DNA of 64,000 bases from Kalaharituber pfeilii (GCA_015179045.1 WHUZ01000012.1:558001-622000); one strand, 5' to 3'; numbered from the stretch's first letter, positions 1 through 11,277 are shown. Made by a program: numbers and translations. Notes: a model not told the origin generated them from the letters alone.

Positions 1-204
1 CGGTTTGTGTGATGCAACTGGCAACAAACTCAACCCTCCCCCACCAAGTGTTCCCACGCTTCAAGGATTCGAAGTTTACGCTTAAGTTTGGAGATTGCAA
101 CTAGTACCATTTCGATGAAAGGTAAGCAGCTCGTCTAAACTGGGAGTTATGGTCTAGAGTGAGTTCACTAATGAGGTTGTGGTGTTTCGGGGGGGGGTTG
201 TAGG

Positions 205-1086
205 ATGGGGAGGCGGGGTGCAAAGCCAAAGGAAGCGACTCCACCAGCATCTCAACAAGAGAAGAGGAATCCAATTCAATGGTCAGGGAACTTGGATGTT
301 GCCCTAGCTCATATAATGAAGGAGAATTGGGCTAGTTATCAGGGTTCGAAGAATAAGATGGAGGTGTGCCGTAAATGGGCAGCTATTTTACACATCTCCC
401 AACAGGATACAGGTGGGGAAAAGACCAAAGCTCACATAAGTCATCTGGTATCAAGTTATACGAAGGCTCGAGAATTGTTACAGATGACCGGAAGTGGGTC
501 TAAAGTCAAGGAGGTGAAGGTTTATGGTAAAAAAATGAAAGTCACCGTAAGCGTGGAAGATCAAGTTCGGCAAATTTGCCCTGTTTACGAAATCCTGGAT
601 ACCTTTTTGGGAACTCGTGCAACTGTAGTAATGAGTTCAACAATTGGGTTAGGCACAAATGGGTTAATGGGGACGTTGACTTTGGGCGGGAAGAAGGATG
701 AGGCTGGAGGGGATATAAGCAGTGCTAGTGAGGATTCTACAAACCTACCGAAGAGTACCAACAGTCAGAGTGGTGAATTTACTCAAACCTTGCTTGGAAA
801 TTTAACTAGTACTCAGGCGGCGGAGTTTGGATATAAGAGCCCTAATATTCCAATTGATCCTCAACTGTCATTTCGGAGTCCAAATGGCCGTTGTCAAGCT
901 CGTCGTCATATTCCTCCTCCAACCATTCATCTTCTTCTCCCACATCCACTTCTGATTCGTCAGAAGACCCATCATCCTCAGATTCAGAACTTGAAGATGA
1001 CGAATCATCGCTACTGGACTCGTAGTGAGCGGCACGAGCTAGCTCGAGCCGAGCTGGAGGGTGAGCTCGAGCCAGCTCGTGAGTAA
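205..1086 (+). CDS. Transposon-associated Myb/SANT-like DNA-binding protein (probable remnant)
   Basis: Single-exon ORF of 293 codons. Residues about 22-135 look like the Myb/SANT-like domains carried by many eukaryotic DNA transposons: an IQWSGNLDVALAHIMKEN start, a conserved Trp in VCRKWAAIL, and the block QVRQICPVYEILDTFLGTRA. The next part is Ser/Thr-rich. From about residue 225 (base 880) the reading changes character to Pro/His/Arg-rich; here the opposite strand carries a clean acidic frame, so the last ~65 codons are probably antisense shadow. The ORF ends inside an inverted-repeat element that begins at 1025. In PIF/Harbinger-type transposons a Myb-like protein accompanies the transposase, which is the most likely context. 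No introns or host-gene features are seen. Domain class is moderately supported, function inferred. Confidence 0.5.
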   Translation: MGRRGAKPKEATPPASQQEKRNPIQWSGNLDVALAHIMKENWASYQGSKNKMEVCRKWAAILHISQQDTGGEKTKAHISHLVSSYTKARELLQMTGSGSKVKEVKVYGKKMKVTVSVEDQVRQICPVYEILDTFLGTRATVVMSSTIGLGTNGLMGTLTLGGKKDEAGGDISSASEDSTNLPKSTNSQSGEFTQTLLGNLTSTQAAEFGYKSPNIPIDPQLSFRSPNGRCQARRHIPPPTIHLLLPHPLLIRQKTHHPQIQNLKMTNHRYWTRSERHELARAELEGELEPARE

Positions 1087-1655
1087 GTGAGCTCGGCTCG
1101 AGCTGGCTCGAGCTGGCGTGGCATGAGCTCGAGCTAGCTCGAGCCTGGATTGATTATATACATAATATTGACAAACTAAATTAAACTAAGCTAAATATTC
1201 ATCTTTCTCACTACTATCAGCTAAATTGTGCATTTCGAAGTTGTTGGTAGGTCAGAATGAGCTCCAAGTCTCTAATTATTACTATAATAGGTATTTACAG
1301 TTTATGAAACCTTGCACTGGCTAAGCATTTTAGCGAGCTGTCAAGAAAAACACAAGCATGATCTTGGCTCGTTTGAGCTCGAGCTGGCTCGGCTCGTGCC
1401 GCTCACTATACTGGAGTTGCTTGACCAATCAGAAGAGTCGCTTTCAGGGTTCATCTCCTCTTCTGCCAATACTTCCCCAAGCTCCACCATCGTCTCCTCT
1501 AACTCCTCTACCACCTCTTCCCATCCCTGTTCCACACTCTCAACACTATCCCTGATTACCTCCGCAGTGTGATTTAGCTTCTCTTGTTCATTCCTAGCTT
1601 GCTGACCTTTCCAATAACCATTTATCAATTTGCGCTTGTCGCTCACCCGTGGCAT
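842..1655 (-). pseudogene. Acidic transposase-like N-terminus, split by an inverted-repeat insertion
   Basis: Reading leftwards, the frame starts at 1655 with MPRVSDKRKLINGYWKGQQ, is Glu-rich, and reaches DSSDWSSNSS before entering the inverted-repeat element at 1406-1025. Beyond the element the same kind of sequence resumes (SSSDDSSSSSSESEDDG, then EEDEWLEEEYDDELD) and stops at 842. The two halves are offset by one base if the element and one TA are removed, so the gene is broken in two ways. The start MPR(V/I)S followed by an acidic Ser-rich stretch matches the ORF at 9794, suggesting the same transposase type. No catalytic DDE part is present. Confidence 0.4.
1025..1406. mobile_element. 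382-bp TA-flanked inverted-repeat element (MITE) rich in GAGCTC/CTCGAG
   Basis: The ends are perfect inverted repeats of at least 15 bp: GTGAGCGGCACGAGC at 1025 and its complement ending at 1406. Both sides have a TA dinucleotide (1023-1024 and 1407-1408), as expected for a TA target duplication. The sub-terminal parts are built from repeated GAGCTCGAGC / CTCGAGCCAGCTC words that can also pair. The middle (about 1145-1340) is ordinary AT-rich sequence. It has no coding capacity and is best described as a non-autonomous DNA transposon inserted into older transposon sequence. Confidence 0.6.
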
Positions 1656-1865
1656 ATTGCGTGGCTTTTTGCGTAGGACTTAGGCTCGTGGAACTTCGTG
1701 GCTGACGTTATTTGGAAACTGGCTCACGCACTTGTGGACTTGTGGACTTAGGAATTTCTAAGTTCAGACGGAGGTAGACTAAAGGGTCATGCAACCAGCC
1801 TACTGCAAGCCAAGGCCACTCCCTTCATCTGCACGTGGTGCCTACATGTGACTTCATGAGCATAT

Positions 1866-2066
1866 CTACCAGATATGATTTCCCATATTCAATCGGATAT
1901 GACAGTCCAATATCCGGACATGAGGACCCCATATCCGCCCGTATCCGACCGTATAAGTACGCTTCAAGTAGTCTCCGGACCGGATATGAAAATTCATCGT
2001 AGGGCACCGAACACGATTTTCCTATCCGGATTTTTGGGATTTTCATATCTACCATATCCGATCGGA
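1866..2066. repeat. ATATCCG/CGGATAT word cluster
   Basis: About 200 bp in which ATATCCG or its complement CGGATAT (and near variants such as ATATCTACC) occurs roughly ten times in both orientations at irregular spacing. It is not a tandem array and does not code. It may be a decayed element with many sub-terminal repeats, like transposase-binding words in hAT or Mutator-type elements; that is inference. Confidence 0.45.
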
Positions 2067-2269
2067 TATTTCTAGTCTGAATACCCCTAGTGTCTGGGAG
2101 CAGAGTGCATGTGACCTGCAATCCTCGTTGGATATCTAAGTGATTCATGTTCACAAGGCCCGCTGCCGAAGAGCCTCATCGAAATTAATTCTTGTCTAAG
2201 AATAAAAATCAGAAGAGAATATTCAAGCGAGGATCAAGAAACATAAGTCCTGCTCACTCAGCCCTGACA

Positions 2270-2484
2270 TGTTGGATGTCATTTTGGATTTATTTAAGCA
2301 TCTGAATAATGGTGTTGCATTGTCCAATTAAAGGCATGTTGGGAGCTGTTATGCTTTCACAAGAGGGTTCATCTCGGATGCATGTCTCGCGACCCGAAGG
2401 AATAGACCAGTCAATTACTCGTTTTAACAATCACAGTCCGAGTAATTAACCCTACTTATGTTGGGGAGAGTGTGATGTCCAACA
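2270..2484. mobile_element. Putative solo LTR (~215 bp)
   Basis: Begins TGTTGGATGTCA and ends TGATGTCCAACA, a near-perfect 12-bp terminal inverted repeat with canonical TG...CA ends, the form typical of short Copia-type LTRs. No 5-bp flanking duplication is visible (TGACA left, TATCC right), so insertion is old or the boundaries are fortuitous. No internal retrotransposon coding sequence is nearby. Confidence 0.4.
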
Positions 2485-2613
2485 TATCCGGCGCTGATGA
2501 ATGTAGCTGGGCGAAGCATGAAATGGGAAACTCACTCACTATGTACTTATCTCCCTTCATTAGTGTTATGCAACTTCCTCTTAGTACCTATTTCTGGCAA
2601 CCCTTGTTGTTAG

Positions 2614-2697
2614 TCTGGTTGTAGTCTGGTTGCACTACCCCTCGTAGACTAGAGGGTCTGGTTGCACTACGAGGGGGTAGGTGCAAACCAGACTGAT
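2614..2697. repeat. Imperfect foldback (GTCTGGTTGCAC ... GTGCAAACCAGAC)
   Basis: Left arm GTCTGGTTGCACTACCCC pairs with the complement ending GGGGGTAGGTGCAAACCAGAC, with small bulges. An internal copy of TCTGGTTGCACTACGAGG lies between the arms. It could be a small MITE relic. The wider stretch 1656-3430 has no gene that I can support. Confidence 0.35.
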
Positions 2698-3439
2698 ACT
2701 TGTATTCCTTGCCACGATCCCAAAACAGCAATGCGGAGGCTGCCTTTTTCAGCATCCCTGTCTCGCGCCAAGAGTACAGTACTTCAGTTTTATGACTCCG
2801 TGATAGGAATGTTCCACACATAGGAAGGGGCAATGTTAAATGGTTGACAAGGAGTCTATCGCAGATTATCTAAGCTCGCCAGAAGTAAGCAAGCAAACCT
2901 TTAACTCATCCGTAACTTCTTTTGGGAAAGAAAAAAAAAAAAAAAAGGATGATGGGGCTGACAGTGACATTCAGGTTATCACGCATGTTGAAGACTTTTA
3001 AAGGCACATGAGTTGCAGTGATTACTGTGATCATTATTATCGTGCCTCCAGAAACGAAAGACTGAAGTTCATGATCGAAATGTGAGTAGGTAAGGTAATA
3101 TCATTCATAGAGTTAGCTAATGTGACCTTTAGGCAATCGAATTCTGAGGTGGTATAAATTGTCGAAGAAGTTGGAAATTATGATGATAGGCCATATTCTC
3201 AGCAAATATTGCATCTCAAGTCACATGAGAAGCATTTCCATCACCATCTCCTTCAGATTGATCTCTTGAATCAATCTCGAACCGTGCTCGAATGCTCAAG
3301 GCACGAACCTAAAGTCAAGCTTTGCATTCTTCCATCATGATCAATCGCAACTTTCATCGATAGAGACGACAAACCCCTTTACCAAGCTATAGGTCGGTTC
3401 GGAAAGTAGACAGCTCCAAAGTGGTAGCTCACATCTTCT

Positions 3440-3695
3440 TGCACCTGATACCTCTCCGACGTTTCCCCCTCCCTCTCCTACCGCCGCTCTCCTACTACCT
3501 CTCCACCAACTTTCTCTCACCACCTCTCCCATCAGCTCTCCCATCAGCTCTACCATCAGCTCTAAATCTCGCATTGCCTCTCCTGTCGCTTCTGCCTATA
3601 CCACATCCACCTCTCCACCTTTTCACCTTCGCTTCTCCCATATTCACCTCTCCTATAATTCCTCCATCAGCCTCTCGCGCGGCTGCTGTTTCCTA
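3440..3695. repeat. Pyrimidine-rich CTCTCC / CATCAGCTCT degenerate tandem repeat
   Basis: About 250 bp of the + strand is strongly C/T-biased, with repeated CTCTCC units and a short tandem of CATCAGCTCT words at about 3530-3565. The apparent Pro/Leu/Ser-rich reading frames across it are composition artefacts. Confidence 0.5.
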
Positions 3696-3867
3696 AATTG
3701 CGTCAAATTACTCCTTGGTAGGTTGGCTACTCAAAAAAAAAATTGTTTTTTCTCTTGTTTTCGTTTTTTCTGAGAGTATATTGTTTCTTCCCATTTCCTT
3801 ATACCTTATGCGAATGACATATTCTTTGTGAAATCCACCAAGGGGGCTTTGAGGGGTGCGAAACTGG

Positions 3868-4012
3868 CTTTGGTGCACGGGGGCTTCAGATGGACTAGGA
3901 CTATAACATGGACAGCGGAGGAAAGCCTGCCCAAGTTGGACTGTTGATTCTAAGTAAAGGGAGGCACACCTCTAAAAAGAAAAGCAAGTAAATTATGAGT
4001 ATGTGGGGTTGC
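3868..4012 (+). repeat. Dispersed degenerate repeat, copy 1
   Basis: Shares an ordered series of words with 8255-8398: CAGATGGACTAGGACTATAA versus CAGACGGACCAGAACTTTAA, then GGAGAGG/GGAGGAAA, GGACTGTTGATTC versus GAACTGTGGATTC, and a (G)AGGTGC/CACACCTCT hairpin-like block. Roughly 65-70% similar by eye. A third partial copy is at 8108-8157. Family unknown. Confidence 0.45.
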
Positions 4013-5138
4013 GAGGACACAGGGTCACAGAGACACGGGTGCGGGTTGTTGGTGCACGGGTACATAGAGACTGTGGGTACGCAGGTTTTGCTCATGCTGA
4101 AAAATTTCTTTTTTTTTCTTTTTGTTAATGTTCTAGATTTTTGTGCAAATAATTGTTTTTTTGTCCCCATCGCTGACTTCTGTATAGTTTTAGAACCCGT
4201 AGTGACAGCTCAGGGGCGGAGGTAAGAGAAGGTGGAAGGAAAGGTGGGAAAGGTGGGAAAAGTGAAGAAGTACCGAAGACAGCTGGTGTGAACGATTGGA
4301 GGAAGCGGACGGGTTTCATAGCCGCTCGACGAAACATGGGCATTCTGCTGAGGTTGGAGGGGTGGAACAAGTGGAAAAAACGAGTGAGTGAACGTCCCAA
4401 AGCTGAGTATTAATATTACTTCTTCGTCAGATCTCTTTGCTCTTGCGACTTCCATCAGTGACCCAGATTCGATGAAATTGCTCAATCCAACTTCAATTCA
4501 ATCCAGCTCACTCATACACACTCACGGAACATTTCGGCCTAATAGGACCGAGCCTGAAAAATTGTTAGTAAATAGTCTTCAAGACTCTATGTACTCATTT
4601 TATAAATTACCAGAAGGCTAGTAATGCCGGAGTTGCTAGCTGGGGAGCTAGAACGACGGATTTATCTGCTAGTACGAGCATAAATTAGAGAGTTTGCCTC
4701 AATAGTGTTGTTGCTGAAATATTCAAAACATACTCGACTAGAATAGGCCTGTCATAAAGAAAGCTAAAATTCGTCAGCTTCAGAATTCATACAATGTAAT
4801 ACCTATCGCCATCAAGAAAGGCCACAGTGCTGTGCGTGCTTTTGCCAATGAGCGGAGTAATGTTTAAACTTCTAGCCACTGCGACTCCTCGCCGTTCCTA
4901 TGGTTTCTTGTACTCAGTTTTGTGGCTGTAATTTCCCAATGGCTGCGAATTCGAATAGGCGCTCGAGCTGGTGATGCTCCCCCAAGGTGCATGGTAACGT
5001 TGGAGAGCAACAGACTAGCGTTATACAGCTTACCCCAGGCACGTGGTAGGCGCCAAGCTGCAAGACTTCACGATGTAGTACAGTACTTTAACCCAGGCAG
5101 CTTTGTTTATGATCTCCAATATTTCATGAATGCTTAAC
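4013..5138. other. Gene-poor stretch upstream of GCN5
   Basis: Only short, low-quality reading frames are present and none has a recognisable domain. The last few hundred bases should contain the GCN5 promoter; I see no sharp element that fixes a transcription start. Confidence 0.4.
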
Positions 5139-6846
<1,708 letters not shown>

Positions 6847-7559
6847 TACGCGGCGTATATCTATTGATGATATTTATGTACTTTGTTTGTTTTACTTCCA
6901 AGCTTTTTTTGAACACTACCCACCTGCATGTCATTTCTGATTTTGTTACTGTGGATATAGAACCTGGAGAACTAGGAGTCTTGTTGCTAAGATTTGATGG
7001 ACATCTCTTCACATAATCAAGCAGGGTATTTACAGTCCTTTCTAGTGTATTTGTCCAGCGTACTTGTTGTTTGCTTTCGTATCTAAGGTGTTTTGGAGTT
7101 TGTGTTGTTTCAAAGGATATATGTCTTCTTTTTTAATTAGATGACCCTTCCCACTCAAGTTACCCCGCCAATCGCATGCATGTGTGATGACTTACCTGTT
7201 GTTCACGCTGTGTGATCATCTGAGCTTATTATACAAGCTAGAGAGTAGAATGGACTTGTAAATCTATTCTGGCCGATACACCAATAATGGACATGAATGG
7301 CCAAAAGGTCGGCCTATCCGTCAATGCGGCCAACGCAGCCTTCAAACCGGGCCCAACGATTCACCAATACAAATGTATTGGTAGATGTGACGAATTGGTG
7401 AGCCATCTGCTTGGACTATTCATCAATTTCAATATGATGCGATACAGGAATGTGATAAATTACCGAATTGTCTCGTCGATTTTGACAGGACAAAGTGCCA
7501 ACAGTCCTGTTCTCGCGCCCAGACTCTCCAACAGTCCATTGGAATGTCAGTAGATACTC
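6847..7559. other. GCN5 3' flank, no gene seen
   Basis: AT-leaning sequence without a supportable ORF, RNA gene or clear repeat. GCN5 polyadenylation presumably lies here. Confidence 0.4.
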
Positions 7560-7800
7560 CCACCATAAAAACAAAAATAAAAATAAAAATAAAACAAAAA
7601 TGAAAACGAGTTGCCCCAGTTGCAATTCCCAATTGGTCATCATCTTATTGAACAAGATGGCTGAACAACTCTCTGGCCCAGCTCGGATTGGAACCGGGAT
7701 CATCAATTCTATACCTCTTCATGGCGCTTGCTGTTACCTCCATTACTAGAACAACAGCATTCATTCCACTTCGACCAAGGCGTTCACATTCACCCAGGTT
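7560..7800 (-). repeat. tRNA-derived SINE-like element, copy 1
   Basis: On the minus strand there is a Pol III B-box (GGTTCCAATCC, about 7660-7672), an AATTGATGATCCCGGTTCC block, and a 3' tail of TTTTTA units at about 7560-7600 on the plus strand as AAAAATAAAAAT. The 35336-35510 copy has the same order: AATTGAGGGCCCCGGTTC, GAGCAGGGGAGG, then an ATTTTT-type tail. The 5' part (GGAGGTAACAGCAAGCGCC) recurs at 35735-35795. B-box plus A/T-rich simple tail plus dispersed copies fits a tRNA-derived SINE. Confidence 0.45.
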
Positions 7801-8107
7801 CGAGACCGATCACCCATTCAGCGGCCCCTCCAACGGCCCCTTGAGCGCCCCGCATCTTCGGCGGCTTCTCCGCTCCGCGTCCCACAGCCCTGTCTCACGT
7901 GACTCTCACCACCCCGTCCAACCGCTCCTTAAGCAGCTGCTCAGATAATACAAATTCTTCCTTGGTAGGTACTTCCATGTGCTGTTTGCTGTACGTTTTT
8001 TTCTCGTTATGTCTGGCAGTTTATCAATTGTTTATACCCATTGATTTTCATACCAGTGACATCTTTCATGTCATCAATTGGTGGGTACATGGGGGCTTAC
8101 TACCTGC

Positions 8108-8157
8108 TGGTACATGGGCTTTAGATGGACCAGGTTTGTAACGGCGGAGGAAGCCTG
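8108..8157 (+). repeat. Dispersed degenerate repeat, copy 3 (partial)
   Basis: TTTAGATGGACCAGG followed by GCGGAGGAAGCCTGC matches the start of copy 1 (CTTCAGATGGACTAGG ... GCGGAGGAAAGCCTGC). Confidence 0.45.
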
Positions 8158-8204
8158 CAACTTAAAAAATAACGCAACCGGTAGTTATTTCTAGGAATTA
8201 AACT

Positions 8205-8275
8205 TGTAAGTACAAGGAATCGATCTCTTGTCTAAAGCATGCCCAAGCTGTGCTAGGCGGGAGATTGGGGGGTCC
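8205..8275 (-). repeat. tRNA-like relic (SINE head?)
   Basis: Minus strand reads TAGCACAGCTTGGGCA, a very good Pol III A-box, then TTTAGACAAGAG and AGATCGATTCC, a weak B-box, at normal tRNA spacing. The acceptor stem does not close, so I do not call a functional tRNA; a tRNA pseudogene or SINE head is more likely. It lies between dispersed-repeat copies 2 and 3. Confidence 0.35.
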
Positions 8276-8398
8276 AGACGGACCAGAACTTTAACATGGT
8301 TGGGAGAGGTAAACCTGACTGAATTGAACTGTGGATTCCAAAGCGAGAGGTGCTGTACCTCTTTAAGAACAAGCAACCAGTGGGTATCATGAGGGATT
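8255..8398 (+). repeat. Dispersed degenerate repeat, copy 2
   Basis: Partner of 3868-4012; see that entry for the shared words. Differences are spread along the length, indicating age. Confidence 0.45.
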
Positions 8399-8693
8399 AG
8401 GCTGGCATAGAGGTGTCTTACTGACATGGGCACACAGGAGTTTATACTGTGAGTCTGAGGAATTGGTAGTTGTTCAAAATTATCCTGTTAACTTAATTCG
8501 ACTTGGGCTGGTGCACGTGGAAAGTAGTCACTGGGAGGTAGAAAAGTAAGGTAGCCCACCCGCCGGATAGAGAGAATCTTCCCTCATGTTCTTATCCTTT
8601 TCCTGCGTACATATTTAATTCATGCACAACTTGTGAGGGTTTATGATGTCAATGTTGAAACAATAGCCCAATACCTTACATAAGCCATTTATT

Positions 8694-8780
8694 CTTTTAT
8701 TTATTTATTTATTTATTTATTTATTGGTTTATTTATTTATTTGTTTATTTATGTATTTATTTATTTATTTATTTATTTAA
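8694..8780. repeat. (TTTA)n microsatellite
   Basis: About 85 bp of TTTA units with a few substitutions (TGGT, TTTG, TATG). Confidence 0.9.
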
Positions 8781-9130
8781 TTCTATTTTTATTTTTCAGA
8801 AAGAATTAAAAAGTCCAAAGGTTCCTGCGTGTTACCTAAGTATAACAACCGAAGTACTGCTTTCGTACCTATGTACCTTCTTCAGGGTCCAACCAGACTA
8901 TTCAGGGTCTTGCCTAAATACTAGTAAAGGCCAAAAAAGGATCGTCAGGGTACAAGGAGCTATGACCAATTGTGAGCGGCGATCTCTGCGTGGCAAGGTG
9001 CCTTGGGTGGTCGAGACATGTATGAATTCTATGCTGAGTGGCGCTACGTCAAGAGTTGCTAAGAGACGGACAGTGCGATATCAAAATGCAATATTTATAC
9101 CGTAATTCAATAGAAAATCTCAAGATACTA
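8781..9130. other. Gene-free interval with old repeat words
   Basis: No gene. CCTTGGGTGGTCGAGACATG at about 9002 recurs inverted near 10467-10492 (CATGTCTCGAACCACCCAAGG), so this belongs to some unclassified repeat. Confidence 0.35.
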
Positions 9131-9214
9131 GCCAGTTTCAGAAGTATTCAGACGCCTGACTAATGTAGCACGTAATATGGATTAGTCAGGCGTCTGAATA
9201 CTTCTGAAACTGGC
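9131..9214. mobile_element. 84-bp foldback MITE, copy 1 (perfect 34-bp arms)
   Basis: 9131-9164 is an exact reverse complement of 9181-9214, with a 16-nt loop between. It starts GCCAGTTTCAGAAGTATTCA and is flanked by TA on both sides (9129-9130, 9215-9216). The arm resembles Tc1/mariner-type ends. A second copy is at 35937-36020. No coding capacity. Confidence 0.85.
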
Positions 9215-9607
9215 TAGCAATGTGGAGAGATCAAAATGCAATTTGAATATTTATGCAATAACTGAGGCACATACTTTTGTTCTAGTCTCAACTAGACATG
9301 CTGGCCTCTATCCTCATCGTACATACCAATACCTCTACAACAGCGCAGTAGCTGTGCCACTCATTACTGGTATACGGAAATCTGTCACAGGTGTCTTGTT
9401 GTAGATTTTTAGCTATCTATCATCTTTCCTGTCCTTCAGGTTCTGCTTCAACTTCTCAAACTTGCTATATTGGTGCTGCCTATAATATACCACTCTGTAC
9501 ATAATAGAATAACTTCCGCTTTGGTTATCTCCATTGGACTCACAATTAGAACTCATTTAGTTAGCATAATTCATGACAATAATGCAATGAGTTCGCACAA
9601 CGTACTA

Positions 9608-10352
9608 GCGGTGGTCATCAATTATCTAAAGTAAAGTAAATGGAACACTTGTACATTTCACATCCCTGTACGTCTAGCCATTTGTGGCCGGCAATTGATG
9701 ACCGGTCCAAAATGAAAAAAGCTAAAGCTTGTACTCTGTAATTGTAGTCTCATTCATCCCTACCCCGCATATCAACACAACTACAGATTCGCAATGCCTC
9801 GTATAAGCCAAAAAGCGTCAATACAGAAGAAAATAGATGCTGAAATCGATGTTTTGATGACAGCAATGGAGTATGATTTAGATTCGGAGTTTGACTCAGA
9901 ATATAGTTCAGAGGAAGAAGAGGACTTAGAGGAGCTTCAGGAGCTAGTAGATAGGAGTGATCATATTGCAGCTAATCGATATCTCAACCATGGCAAAAAC
10001 TCTGCTAGAAGGCAAGACTTAAATATTCTATCAAAATTGATTAATTAATATCCAGATCCAGCATTTCTTGCTATTTTTCGGATGCAAAGAGCCTCCTTTT
10101 GGTGCGGTGCGGTGCGGTGTGGTGTGGGGTTGCGTTGAGTGGGGGCGGTTCGTAGCAAATCTAAAGTAAAGTAAATGTTTTTCGAAAAGTAACAGGACTA
10201 TTTTGTGCTGTAGATTTTTCAGAAATGTACTGTGATAGTGTACCTTACTGTACATTTCAGGGCGGAACATAGCCAATGGGCATCGTTGCCAAGACGCGGA
10301 AAATGTACAAATGTTCCATTTTACTTTACTTTAGATAATTGATGACCACCGC
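9608..10352. mobile_element. 745-bp TA-flanked element with ~45-bp terminal inverted repeats
   Basis: Left end GCGGTGGTCATCAATTATCT at 9608 is matched by the inverted right end finishing at 10352, with the match continuing about 45 bp and few mismatches (AAAGTAAAGTAAA, GGAACA(C/T)TTGTACATTT). TA flanks both ends (9606-9607 and 10353-10354). Parts of the terminal words recur internally (about 9690 and 10157). The interior carries a transposase N-terminal fragment at 9794-10048, so this looks like an internally deleted derivative. Confidence 0.75.
9794..10048 (+). pseudogene. Transposase N-terminal fragment inside the 745-bp element
   Basis: ORF of 84 codons starting MPRISQKASIQKKIDAEIDV, very acidic in the middle (SEYSSEEEEDLEELQE), ending LNILSKLIN. 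A TAA follows, and the same frame continues YPDPAFLAIFRMQRASFW, which resembles the region just before the DDE domain in fungal Harbinger-like transposases. The catalytic part is missing. The start resembles the minus-strand ORF at 1655. Confidence 0.5.
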
Positions 10353-10537
10353 TACTATTTCTGTAGTTGCTAAATCATAGACTTGAACTGGCTGCGTGAG
10401 TTGCTACCTAATATGTCTGATCGGCAGGGACAGGGATAAAAACGGTTAACTTCCGGCACAGAGGTCATGCATGTCTCGAACCACCCAAGGGATAAGACAA
10501 TGATCTTCCGGATGCGGGTAACCTTAATAGTGGAGTA

Positions 10538-11277
10538 CAGTCTAACCTTGCTATACGGATGGCCTCTGATTCGGACAACCGTTTCCCATACAAATTGCCC
10601 TTGCTATACCGGACGCCCTAACACTACCGGACCGGACAAAAACCTCCTGACAACTACCCCCTGTCTCCATACAAATAATATTTGCTATACCGGACACACT
10701 AATACTAATACATCTTAGACTACCCCACTTTACCACTGAGACTGGTTGTTTACCACTCTGCTGCCGTCAATGCTAACTACCACTACTGCTGCCGTTACTG
10801 CTATCATCACTGCTGTCGCCGCTGCTGCTGTCACTTGCTACCGATGCTGCCACCACTGCTGCCACTACTGCTGCTACCACTACTGTCACCATTGCTGCTA
10901 CCACTGCTGTCGCTGCTGCTGCTGGGAGGCTGGAACATTCTTGTCGAGTTTGCTGCTTCTTTGGTGTGAATTGATAGGGTTTTAGAGAAACAGTCAGCGT
11001 AGCATGTTTTGGCTCTAGTCAATGCTTGCATATTTGATGCTCCCCAAGAGCTTGTAAGGCTCGACCTCTTCTAGGTGGTGAGAGCGATGCATGTTGAATA
11101 GAATTTGATTGAGTTAATGTTTGCTGAACTTGTTTATTTCCTACTCCAGTAATTTCTATACATATTTTTGCCACCCCTTTTTTACAGTTGCTAAGCATTT
11201 TATTCTATACCGGAACCTTGCTATACCGGACAAAAAGTGCCAGATTTTTAGTCGTCCGGTATAGCAAGGTTAGACTG
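10538..11277. mobile_element. 740-bp pogo/Tc1-like MITE with triplet-rich core
   Basis: Ends are inverted repeats beginning CAGTCTAACCTTGCTATAC, with TA at both flanks (10536-10537, 11278-11279). TTGCTATACCGGAC words repeat just inside each end, producing nested hairpins. The centre (about 10755-10925) is a CTG/CCACTA triplet-rich stretch unlike the ends, perhaps captured. The CAGTC start and TA flanks fit pogo/Fot1-type transposons. No transposase is present. Confidence 0.75.

Noticed and set aside
10831..11031. Poly-Ser/Gly minus-strand ORF
   Set aside because: It is the translation of the triplet-rich core of a MITE, with no start context or conservation clue.
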